Positions 1 through 6,324 of a stretch of DNA of 32,900 bases are shown here, piece by piece. How positions within the stretch are numbered: position 1 is the first letter of the stretch; every line of letters begins with the position of its first letter. The stretch covers positions 1 to 32,900 of the forward strand of contig PWNK01000057.1 of assembly GCA_003557865.1 (NCBI GenBank), given 5' to 3'. Under the pieces are notes generated by a model. That model saw only the letters and a list, made by a program, of their open reading frames with translations. It had not been told where the DNA came from and did not search any database. Made by a program: the position numbers and the translations under genes. The DNA comes from Desulfonatronovibrio sp. GTDB taxonomy: Bacteria; Desulfobacterota; Desulfovibrionia; Desulfovibrionales; Desulfonatronovibrionaceae.

Positions 1-275
1 ATGTTCAAAACCTGCCTGATCTTTTTGGGGATCAGCCTGTCCAGAATGGTGACCGCAATGTGCCCCCTGACCTGCTGGGTGGGAGCCATGGCCAGGCAGA
101 CGGCCAAGGCTCCCAGAAAGCCGGTGAGTTCGTAGGAACCCCTCAGGGGCTGGTCAACAAAACCGATGACCATGTTGCCGGTGGCCAGGAGCATCATCAG
201 ACACAGAACCACGGCCCCAAGGAAAAGCAGGACTTTGTTGATGAGGCTGGAAAGCCTGTACAGGTATTCAATCAT
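1..275 (-). CDS. TRAP transporter small permease (DctQ-like), partial
   Basis: The reading frame starts at the ATG at 275 and runs off the left edge, so about 91 N-terminal codons are present. The N-terminus begins MIEYLYRLSSLINK, followed by a strongly hydrophobic segment (about residues 15-37) and a second one (about 50-65) ending in the stretch APTQQVRGHIAV. This layout is typical of the four-helix DctQ subunit of TRAP transporters (inner membrane, Na+-driven uptake of carboxylates). Its ATG overlaps the dctP stop codon by one base (TGATG), so the two are translationally coupled. The large DctM subunit is expected further left, outside the window. The family call rests on this layout and on position behind dctP. 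Confidence 0.85.
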   Translation of the reverse strand, partial: MIEYLYRLSSLINKVLLFLGAVVLCLMMLLATGNMVIGFVDQPLRGSYELTGFLGALAVCLAMAPTQQVRGHIAVTILDRLIPKKIRQVLN

Positions 276-1288
276 CAGTTTTGAGAATATTTAGCCTCGT
301 AGTATTCTTTAAGCTCCAGAAGATCAGCCAGGATCTCTTCCGCCGGCAGGTTGTTCCGGACAGCCTCCTGTTTCCAGACATCAACCAGTCCGGCCAGCTT
401 TTCATCTATCAGGGCATATTCCTCAGGAGTAAGCTCGAAAATCCGGCTGTCATAATTGTCCCTGGAGTATTCCAGGGATTTTTCCACCTGGGCGTCCATG
501 TATTCTCCGGTCCACAGGGCCTGTTCCAGTCGCAGTTCATCCATGACCTGCTGGACATCCTGGGGAAGACTGTCCCACTTGTCCCTGTTCATGATCACTG
601 CAAAGGGGTAAACCTGAAGATCAAGTCTGGTGACATGAGGAGTGTAAGCTGCAAAATTAAAGTCCATGAGGACCTCCAGGGAGGAAAGCAATCCCTTGAC
701 CATTCCCCTCTGCAAGGCTTCCGGGGTCTCGGACATGGGCATGTCCACTGGAACGGCTCCCAGGATTTCCAGAATCTGCGATGCCGTACCCGAAGCCCTT
801 ATTTCAATGCCCCTGAGTTCAGCCAGGTTTGTAACGGGCTGCCTGGTCATAAGATTGGAAGGAGCAGTCCCGAACATGGTCAGAACCTTGACTTGCTCAA
901 ACTCTTTGGGCTGATATTTTTCAAAAAGATCCCACAGAACCAAGCTGGCCACCCTGGAAGAAGTAAAGCCCAGGGGCAGTTCAAGCACCGTGGTCATGGG
1001 GAAGACCCCGGGCTGGTTAGACATGCAAATATTTCCAATGTCGGCCTGGCCCTGGATCACTCCCCGGAACATGTTCCTGGCGCCCAGCAGGCTTCCACCG
1101 GGATATGTATCCACCCTTACCTTTCCGCCGGTCCTTTCTTCAACAGCCTCTTTCCATCTCTCCATCTGAACCGAGGGAAAAGTGCTGGCAGGGGGAAAAT
1201 TGGCATAGCTCAGCCTGATGGTTTCGGCCGAAGCCAGGCCATAAGACACCAGGACCAGAAAAACCGTTAAAATCATCTTTTTCAACAT
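275..1288 (-). CDS. TRAP transporter periplasmic substrate-binding protein (DctP family)
   Basis: This 337-residue protein has a Sec signal peptide (MLKKMILTVFLVLVSYGLASA, cleavage likely before ETIRLSY) and then a DctP-type solute-binding domain. Visible DctP hallmarks are the early WKEAVEERTGGKV stretch, LLGARNMFRGVIQGQADIG, and LRGIEIRASG. The Arg in the last stretch matches the conserved family Arg that binds the substrate carboxylate. The start at 1288 is chosen because GGGAGG lies 4-5 nt upstream; an upstream in-frame start at 1324 would add 12 residues ahead of the signal peptide. It is the first gene of an operon with dctQ. The mRNA leader carries a tryptophan-type attenuator, which suggests an aromatic substrate such as tryptophan, a precursor or a keto acid. 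That substrate is inferred from regulation only; DctP sequence alone does not give it. Confidence 0.93.
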   Translation of the reverse strand: MLKKMILTVFLVLVSYGLASAETIRLSYANFPPASTFPSVQMERWKEAVEERTGGKVRVDTYPGGSLLGARNMFRGVIQGQADIGNICMSNQPGVFPMTTVLELPLGFTSSRVASLVLWDLFEKYQPKEFEQVKVLTMFGTAPSNLMTRQPVTNLAELRGIEIRASGTASQILEILGAVPVDMPMSETPEALQRGMVKGLLSSLEVLMDFNFAAYTPHVTRLDLQVYPFAVIMNRDKWDSLPQDVQQVMDELRLEQALWTGEYMDAQVEKSLEYSRDNYDSRIFELTPEEYALIDEKLAGLVDVWKQEAVRNNLPAEEILADLLELKEYYEAKYSQN

Positions 1289-1321
1289 CTCAACCTCCCT
1301 GGATAATAAATGTTTCAACCG

Positions 1322-1361
1322 CAAAAAAAAAGGCCGTCAGACTTAAGAGCCTGCGGCCTGA
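1322..1361 (-). terminator. Intrinsic terminator of the dctP leader (attenuator hairpin 3:4)
   Basis: Read on the minus strand, AGGCCGCAG (1359-1351) can pair with CTGACGGCCT (1340-1331), giving six plus three base pairs around a bulged A. Nine T residues follow at 1331-1323. The hairpin lies about 35 nt ahead of the dctP start codon, inside the leader of the gene it would switch off. That placement is expected for an attenuator rather than for a terminator of an upstream gene, and no upstream minus-strand gene is present. Confidence 0.85.
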
Positions 1362-1484
1362 AAAACATTTAACTGCTTGCTTTTATGAAAGTATCAACTC
1401 TGATTCAGGCCGACTATTGGACATAGTCCACCACCAGTAAAGGCCTGATGTGCTGCACCATATTAATCTGAAGTTCTCTCTCAT
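1323..1484 (-). promoter_or_regulatory. Tryptophan-type transcription attenuator in the TRAP operon leader
   Basis: Four leader segments can pair in mutually exclusive ways. Segment 1 is TCAGGCC (1448-1442), segment 2 CGGCCTGA (1412-1405), segment 3 TCAGGCCG (1361-1354) and segment 4 CGGCCT (1336-1331). Pairing 1:2 gives 7 bp, 2:3 (antiterminator) 8 bp, and 3:4 is the terminator followed by nine T residues. Three consecutive TGG codons (1436-1428) in a short leader ORF sit just after segment 1. A ribosome stalled there for lack of charged tRNA-Trp would cover segment 1, free segment 2 to pair with 3, and permit read-through into dctP. This is the classic trp-leader logic. The pairing is seen in sequence; the response to tryptophan is inferred. 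Confidence 0.72.
1383..1484 (-). CDS. Putative Trp-rich leader peptide (33 aa)
   Basis: The ATG at 1484 opens a 33-codon frame ending with TAA at 1383-1385. It contains four Trp codons: one at codon 9 and a run of three at codons 17-19, inside the stretch SGLYWWWTMSNS. Triple Trp codons are characteristic of trp operon leader peptides. No clear Shine-Dalgarno sequence precedes the ATG, and the predicted promoter would start transcription about at the ATG itself, so translation may be leaderless. A second frame over the same DNA (ATG at 1461-1459, TAG about 45 nt later, just before segment 2) encodes a peptide rich in Val and Leu (RPLLVVDYVQ) and is a possible alternative. The regulatory amino acid is therefore not settled by sequence alone. 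Confidence 0.6.
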   Translation of the reverse strand: MRENFRLIWCSTSGLYWWWTMSNSRPESELILS

Positions 1485-1490
1485 AACAAC

Positions 1491-1520
1491 AGCATAATTT
1501 GCAGATAAAGCATTTGTCAA
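1491..1520 (-). promoter_or_regulatory. Sigma-70-type promoter for the TRAP operon leader
   Basis: On the minus strand a perfect -35 box TTGACA (1520-1515) is followed after 18 nt by TATGCT (1496-1491), a four-of-six match to the -10 consensus. Transcription would begin near 1484, at the leader ATG. The location directly ahead of the attenuator supports it. Confidence 0.6.
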
Positions 1521-1710
1521 GATTTTTTGAGCCGGATTAAAAAAGAAAGATGAGACATTGATCCAGGACCTTGTTGCCCAAAATTGCTTTATACCCCGGG
1601 ATACTCTCTCAAAAACTGGATGCTGGTTGTTCCGGCTGGGGATGAGCGCGGTAGGTTACTTGAAAATTCGGCAGAATGAATTATAATAATCTTGAGCACC
1701 TATTGCCCTT

Positions 1711-1740
1711 TTGACCCTTAACATTTAATCAAAGGATAAT
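1711..1740 (+). promoter_or_regulatory. Sigma-70-type promoter for amrS
   Basis: TTGACC (1711-1716) and GATAAT (1735-1740) are separated by 18 nt, each a five-of-six match to consensus. The start point would fall near 1747, at the edge of the 11-bp inverted repeat. The stretch between this promoter and the divergent one at 1491-1520 (about 190 bp) holds nothing else I recognise. Confidence 0.55.
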
Positions 1741-1745
1741 AGTTT

Positions 1746-1781
1746 GTCGACCCTGATAAATTTGTTATTTTCAGGGTCGAC
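1746..1781. repeat. Perfect 11-bp inverted repeat at the amrS transcription start
   Basis: GTCGACCCTGA (1746-1756) and TCAGGGTCGAC (1771-1781) are exact reverse complements separated by an AT-only-but-one 14-nt spacer. It lies between the predicted promoter and the amrS start codon. In DNA it could be an operator overlapping the start of transcription; in RNA it would be a strong 5' stem-loop. No T-tract follows, so it is not an intrinsic terminator. Confidence 0.6.
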
Positions 1782-1800
1782 CAGCCACTGGGGGGTATCC

Positions 1801-2814
1801 ATGTCCAACGCAATTCTATGGAGAACACAGAAAAAAGACAGAGTACAGTGCATGGCCTGCAGTCATTTCTGCCTCATTGAATCCGGTGAACGCGGCCTTT
1901 GCGGAGTCAGGGAAAACAAAGGCGGAGCGATGCATACTCTGGTCAGAGATAAGGTGGTCGCCCTGAATGTTGATCCTGTTGAAAAAAAACCCCTTTTTCA
2001 TTTTTTGCCCGGCACACTGACCCTTTCCCTGGGCACAATGGGGTGCAATCTTTCCTGTTCTTTCTGCCAGAACTACACCCTGTCCCAGCCGCCCAGAAAT
2101 TACATGCCCATTGAGGGAGAAACAGTCAGCCCTGAAAGAATCATCCGCATGGCTGGGGACTACTATGCTTCAAGTATATCCTACACGTATTCCGAGCCCA
2201 CGGTATTTATTGAGCTGGTCATGGATACAGCTGTGCCGGCCAGGGAAAAAGGCCTCAAGAATATCATTGTCAGCAATGGATTCCAGAGCCAGCAATGTCT
2301 GAGGGAAATGAACGGATACATCGACGCAGCCAACATCGACCTCAAGGCCTTCAGCAACCAGTTTTACCGTGATTACTGCGGTGCGAAACTGCAACCTGTC
2401 CTGGACAATCTGATGGCAATCAAAGAGATGAACTGGTGGCTGGAAGTTACTACCCTGATTATTCCGGGGCTAAATGATTCTAATGAAGAGATTGAAAATA
2501 TGGCCCGTTTTATCTTCAGACAACTTGGCCCAGATACCCCGTGGCATCTGTCGCGCTTTCATCCAACCTTCAAAATGACCGGAATTCAGTCCACTCCCGT
2601 TGAAACCCTGGAAAGGGCTTGGGAAGCGGGAAAAGAAGCAGGGCTGAAGTTTGTCTACACAGGCAATGTCCCAGGACATGAAAAGGAAAACACGTTTTGT
2701 CCCGCCTGCGGCAAACAGATTATTAACAGGTTAGGATTTGATATCAAAGGTTCCCATGTCAACGACATGTCCTGCTCGTTCTGCGGGGTAAAAATTCCGG
2801 GAATCTGGGGATAA
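1801..2814 (+). CDS. amrS: AmmeMemoRadiSam system radical SAM enzyme AmrS
   Basis: This 337-residue protein has the radical SAM cluster motif CNLSCSFC (Cys 82, 86 and 89), preceded by an N-terminal Cys pair region (CMACSHFC, then GLCGVREN). It ends with two CxxC pairs (CPACGK and CSFCGVKIPGIWG). This architecture matches the AmrS family (COG1180, related to pyruvate formate-lyase activating enzymes). The family often occurs with AmrA and AmrB; neither is in this window, and its physiological substrate is not established to my knowledge. The start at 1801 has a GGGGGG run 5 nt upstream. An upstream TTG at 1744 would add residues encoded by the inverted repeat and is unlikely. The gene stands alone, with its own promoter. 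Confidence 0.9.
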   Translation: MSNAILWRTQKKDRVQCMACSHFCLIESGERGLCGVRENKGGAMHTLVRDKVVALNVDPVEKKPLFHFLPGTLTLSLGTMGCNLSCSFCQNYTLSQPPRNYMPIEGETVSPERIIRMAGDYYASSISYTYSEPTVFIELVMDTAVPAREKGLKNIIVSNGFQSQQCLREMNGYIDAANIDLKAFSNQFYRDYCGAKLQPVLDNLMAIKEMNWWLEVTTLIIPGLNDSNEEIENMARFIFRQLGPDTPWHLSRFHPTFKMTGIQSTPVETLERAWEAGKEAGLKFVYTGNVPGHEKENTFCPACGKQIINRLGFDIKGSHVNDMSCSFCGVKIPGIWG

Positions 2815-2862
2815 AGTCTTGGCCTGAGTCTGATCAAGGGGTCTTTGAACACTTTTTTAATG

Positions 2863-3010
2863 TATCTGTTTAGCGCTTTGCATGTGGCACGGGGACTGGC
2901 TCTTCCGGGACCCACTTGCCCCAAAAATAAGACATTTTAAGCACAAAGTGATGCTCAAGTGGGTCCCGGAGTGCCTGTCCCCTGCTTTCCTTAAAAGCGC
3001 TAAACAGATA
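2863..3010. repeat. Palindromic MITE/REP-like element between amrS and motE
   Basis: The element is an imperfect palindrome about 148 bp long. Outer arms TATCTGTTTAGCGCTTT (2863-2879) and their exact complement (2993-3009) enclose a second pair. That pair is GGGGAC followed by TCCGGGACCCACTTG (to 2918), mirrored by CAAGTGGGTCCCGGA (2956-2970) and GTCCCC (2978-2983). The centre is AT-rich. It encodes no protein and lies between the 3' ends of two convergent genes, a usual place for non-autonomous repeats, where it may also stop transcription from both sides. No target-site duplication is obvious. Copies elsewhere in the genome are expected but cannot be checked here. Confidence 0.7.
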
Positions 3011-3014
3011 CTTT

Positions 3015-3653
3015 TTAATCAACAAATGGTGTCTGCAGTTCAGTAAGCAACTCCGACAGCCTGGCAGCTTTTCTGGAATCAACGTGGGTCAGTATGTCAC
3101 CGGCCTGACGTCCGCGCATTCCGGACAGAATTTTGACAGAAATGGTTTCATCCAGGGTTTCCAGAACCTGGGCGGCCTGCTTGGCGTTCATGTTGGAGTA
3201 AACATCCACCAGATGCCTTATTTTCTGGTCCTTCAACACGTCAGCTTCTTCAAGCATTCTGTCCAGACTGGCTTCAAGTCTGGTCAGCTCCTGCAGCTTG
3301 TCATCGATGTCCTGCTGGAGCATACGCAGGTTTCTTTCCCTGCGGTCAAGCTCCGCCTCTCTTGCTCTTATTCTTTGAAGTTCCTGGCTGATATCAACGG
3401 GCTGTTCCTCCTGAACCTCTGTTTCAGGACCCCCTTCAACAGCCATGGCAGTTCTGGCTTCCACAAACAGGGGCTTTACCGCGGTGCCATCGGCTGCTTG
3501 CTCCCCGCTGCCGAACATGGCAAACATGAAGCCGATCTTGATTACTGCCAAGATCATAATAATCTGGAGCAGCCTAGATGGCTTTATGTTTATGACGGAC
3601 CACAGCCATTTCATCGAAGTTCTTCTGTTCTGTTTTTTCCTGTTCATGTTCAA
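3015..3653 (-). CDS. motE: MotE-like flagellar protein (motor-associated chaperone family)
   Basis: The frame encodes up to 212 residues: a basic N-terminus, one membrane segment (about residues 28-47, LLQIIMILAVIKIGFMFAMF) and an acidic linker. A coiled coil follows (about 80-140, rich in Glu, Arg and Leu), then a C-terminal domain with VYSNMNAKQAAQVLETLDE and MRGRQAGDIL. That C-terminal pattern resembles the MgtE N-terminal-like domain of MotE, which assists assembly of the stator protein MotC in some bacteria. The first ATG (3653) lies 80 nt inside fliJ; an internal ATG at residue 14 (3614) would still keep the membrane segment, and neither has a strong ribosome binding site. The overlap with fliJ indicates co-transcription. 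The role is inferred from family and partner gene. Confidence 0.75.
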   Translation of the reverse strand: MNMNRKKQNRRTSMKWLWSVINIKPSRLLQIIMILAVIKIGFMFAMFGSGEQAADGTAVKPLFVEARTAMAVEGGPETEVQEEQPVDISQELQRIRAREAELDRRERNLRMLQQDIDDKLQELTRLEASLDRMLEEADVLKDQKIRHLVDVYSNMNAKQAAQVLETLDETISVKILSGMRGRQAGDILTHVDSRKAARLSELLTELQTPFVD

Positions 3654-4017
3654 ATTTGATTTTCTGTTTGACTTTCAATTTTTCAATGATTCTTTTATCC
3701 CTGCTTTTCTCAAGAAGATACTGACGCTTGGCGCTGACTTCCCTGGCCAATTCTCCAAGCCGTAACCTGGCAAGCCTGAGGTCTGAATTCATTCGCTGAG
3801 TATATCTGTTCCAGAGCCAGATTCGATCCCTGGTCATATTTTCTTTTTTTCTGGATTCCTTCAGGGCCAGCTCCAGCTCATGTTCAAAGTTCTGCACAAG
3901 AACAATCTGATCCTGATACTTTTTTCTGGAACGGACCACCTCCAGTCGGGCTTGTTCTTCAAGGCTAGTCCTGTAATCCAGGACTTTCTGGAGATTATAC
4001 TTAAACACTTTTCTCAT
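3574..4017 (-). CDS. fliJ: Flagellar export protein FliJ
   Basis: This 147-residue, almost fully alpha-helical and highly charged protein starts MRKVFKYNLQKVLDYR. That is the usual FliJ opening, in which a FKY or FRL pattern precedes LQKVLDYR. FliJ is a soluble coiled-coil component of the flagellar type III export ATPase complex with FliI and FliH. In most genomes fliJ follows fliI; here the gene upstream is the divergent moeA, so fliJ-motE forms a detached two-gene unit. The ribosome binding site is weak. Assignment rests on length, helical charge pattern and the motE partner. Confidence 0.8.
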   Translation of the reverse strand: MRKVFKYNLQKVLDYRTSLEEQARLEVVRSRKKYQDQIVLVQNFEHELELALKESRKKENMTRDRIWLWNRYTQRMNSDLRLARLRLGELAREVSAKRQYLLEKSRDKRIIEKLKVKQKIKFEHEQEKTEQKNFDEMAVVRHKHKAI

Positions 4018-4385
4018 GATGGCAACAAGAATAACCTTTGGTCATGGCGCAGTTCACCTTGACAAACTGACTGATGGAAGCCTGACAGATGAACGCCATC
4101 AGCTGCCAAAACCATGGACCTTAAGCTGATGGTCATTTATAAGCATTTTCAGGTTATTTAGTGAAATCTGAACAGAGAATGCAACACATGGTTTTAACTC
4201 AAACGATCACTAATTGCTGTCACCAGAAATCCAGATGGACCGTTGCCGATCACATTGGGCGTCAGACATTTGCCTATCTTCATTCAAAAATCATGCCTTA
4301 TTTTTTGCAAGGCCATGCACTTTTCATTGTTCTGATAAAAGGGTAGTCTTTTTTATCCACTTGAATTTTTCAAAGGTACAGGCCC
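4018..4385. other. Divergent intergenic region fliJ/moeA with a 9-bp inverted repeat
   Basis: This 368-bp region separates two divergent genes and should hold both promoters. A perfect inverted repeat CCATCAGCT (4096-4104) / AGCTGATGG (4124-4132) with a 19-nt spacer is the only clear structure. It lacks a T-tract on either strand, so an operator is more likely than a terminator. I do not see a convincing sigma-70 promoter for either gene, and the short open frames here do not look coding. Confidence 0.4.
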
Positions 4386-6323
4386 ATGGAAAACAAAAGA
4401 AACATATACCTTCAGACTGTCTCCATCAACGATGCCCTGGGTATGATCAAGCAGGCCGTCGATCCTAGAAACGTCTTAAATGTCGAAACCGTTGCTACTC
4501 AGGAAGCAGCTTTCCGAGTCACTGCGCAGCCGGTCTGGGCCAGATATTCCTCCCCGACCTTTCACAGCGCTGCAATGGATGGGATTGCTGTAAAGGCCAA
4601 AAAAACATTCCAGGCCCGGGAGGGAACTCCTGTGACCTTGAAAAAGAATCTGGACTACATTGAAGTCAATACCGGCAATCCCATGCCTGCGGAAATGGAC
4701 TGCGTAATCATGGTCGAAAAAATTGTGCAGCTGGACCCTGAGACTATCCTCATTGAGAGCCCCGCCTTTCCGTGGCAGAATGTTCGCCGCGTTGGGGAGG
4801 ATATCGTGGCCACCGAGCTGCTCATCCCACAGAACCATCAACTTTCACCTTATGATGTAGGCGCTCTGCTCAGTGCCGGAATCTGGGAGGTCAAGGTCAG
4901 GGAGCAGGTCAAGATCCATATTATTCCCACCGGGGATGAAGTTCTTGACTTTACTTTAAAACCCCAGCCAAATCCGGGACAGGTTATAGAAAGTAACTCC
5001 CAGGTACTTTCATCCCTGGCCAGCATGTGGCGATGTGAAATACACAGGACCTCTCCTGTACCCGACAATCCGCAAAGGCTTGAGGCAGCAGTGCGCGAGG
5101 CCCTTGAATCCCCGGCTCATGTAATTGTCATCGGGGCCGGCTCCTCTGCTGGGAGCAAGGATTTCACCAGACAGATCATGGAAGTGTTCGGCTCGGTTCT
5201 TGTGCACGGGATTAAGGCCATGCCTGGAAAGCCTACCGTCATCGGAGTCGCGGAAAACAAAATCATCATCGGAGCCCCCGGATACCCTGTAAGCTCAATT
5301 ATTTGCTTTGAGCAGATTATCAGACCCATTGTTTACTGGCTGTCCAGAAGACACCCCCCTGAGCCGGAAATCATTGAAGCCAGACTGACGAGAAAGGTTC
5401 CTTCAAGGCTGGGTATGGAAGAATTTTTGAGGGTTTCCGTGGGCAGGGTCAATAACGTTTACGTGGCCACACCCTTGCCCCGAGGAGCGGGAATGATCAC
5501 CACCATGACCAGGGCCCAGGGAATAACCCGCATCAGCCAGGACCTGGAAGGCCTTGCCAGAAACAAAACCGTTAAAATCGAGCTGCTGAAACCTGAAAAG
5601 GAGATAGACAGGGTGCTGGTGATAGTGGGCAGCCACGACAATACCCTTGACCTGCTGGCCAATGAACTTATGGGAATTGAAAATCCCATCCACCTTGCTT
5701 CCACCCACCTGGGAAGCATGGGGGGAATTACAGCTGCCAGCGAAGCCTCAGCGCACCTTGCCGGGATGCATCTTTTTGATCCGGAATCCAATGACTATAA
5801 CTTTCCTTTCCTGGCAAAATATGCCCCTGGACTGAAATTTAAACTTATCAATCTGGCAATCAGGCATCAGGGGCTGATAGTGCCACCTGGCAACCCCAAG
5901 AACATCCGGGATATTCATGACCTGGCTGAAAAAAATATTGTCTTCATCAACCGTCAGAAAGGTGCCGGAACCAGAATCCTTCTGGACCATCATCTCAAGA
6001 ATGCGGGCATTTTACCGGACAGCATAACCGGATACGACAAGGAAGAATTTACGCACATGGCAGTAGCGGTCAATGTCCTCAGTGGAGCTGCCGACTGCGG
6101 ACTGGGCATAATGGCTGCGGCCACAGCCCTGAATCTGGATTTTGTCCCCCTGGCCAGGGAAAGATACGATCTGCTTATCCCTGATTACTCTATTGATGAT
6201 CCAAAAGTTGACATTTTGCTCAGTCTTGTCAAATCAGATCATTTTAAGAAAAAAATAAAATCCATGGGAGGTTACGAGACTGATCTGTCAGGAATGGAGA
6301 TGAAACCCGGACAGGGCCTGTAG
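4386..6323 (+). CDS. MoeA-type molybdopterin molybdotransferase fused to a periplasmic-binding-like domain
   Basis: The protein has 645 residues against about 400 for MoeA alone. Residues 1 to about 405 form MoeA: SAAMDGIAV (about 61-69), the IPTGDEV turn, GAGSSAGSKDFT (the metal/MPT-adenylate loop, usually GGVSVGD), AMPGKP and GAPGYPVSS. Residues about 415-640 form a PBP-like domain (PF12727 type) with VGSHDNTLDLLANEL, LASTHLGSMGG, FINRQKGAGTRILLDHHL and a closing lobe with AADCGLG. MoeA inserts molybdate (or tungstate) into adenylylated molybdopterin; the attached domain may sense or present the oxyanion or a cofactor intermediate. Such fusions are known in anaerobes, but their role is unclear to me. 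Start: AAGG at a 9-10 nt spacing. It ends one base before the convergent cobS 3' end. Confidence 0.88.
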   Translation: MENKRNIYLQTVSINDALGMIKQAVDPRNVLNVETVATQEAAFRVTAQPVWARYSSPTFHSAAMDGIAVKAKKTFQAREGTPVTLKKNLDYIEVNTGNPMPAEMDCVIMVEKIVQLDPETILIESPAFPWQNVRRVGEDIVATELLIPQNHQLSPYDVGALLSAGIWEVKVREQVKIHIIPTGDEVLDFTLKPQPNPGQVIESNSQVLSSLASMWRCEIHRTSPVPDNPQRLEAAVREALESPAHVIVIGAGSSAGSKDFTRQIMEVFGSVLVHGIKAMPGKPTVIGVAENKIIIGAPGYPVSSIICFEQIIRPIVYWLSRRHPPEPEIIEARLTRKVPSRLGMEEFLRVSVGRVNNVYVATPLPRGAGMITTMTRAQGITRISQDLEGLARNKTVKIELLKPEKEIDRVLVIVGSHDNTLDLLANELMGIENPIHLASTHLGSMGGITAASEASAHLAGMHLFDPESNDYNFPFLAKYAPGLKFKLINLAIRHQGLIVPPGNPKNIRDIHDLAEKNIVFINRQKGAGTRILLDHHLKNAGILPDSITGYDKEEFTHMAVAVNVLSGAADCGLGIMAAATALNLDFVPLARERYDLLIPDYSIDDPKVDILLSLVKSDHFKKKIKSMGGYETDLSGMEMKPGQGL

Positions 6324-6324
6324 T

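Noticed and set aside
281-1270. Long open frame on the plus strand (about 330 codons) opposite dctP
   Set aside because: It lies antisense to a clear DctP gene, and its protein has no family pattern; it is a shadow of the real gene's codon bias.
3084-3659. 191-codon plus-strand frame opposite motE
   Set aside because: Antisense to motE/fliJ, without a ribosome binding site or recognisable domain.
4226-4252. Sigma-28-like flagellar promoter (GAAATCCA, 11 nt, GCCGATCA)
   Set aside because: The -10 part and spacing fit well, but the -35 part is poor and it points toward moeA, away from fliJ-motE. Probably chance.
4161-4346. 61-codon plus-strand frame between fliJ and moeA
   Set aside because: No ribosome binding site, no family resemblance, composition unlike neighbours.
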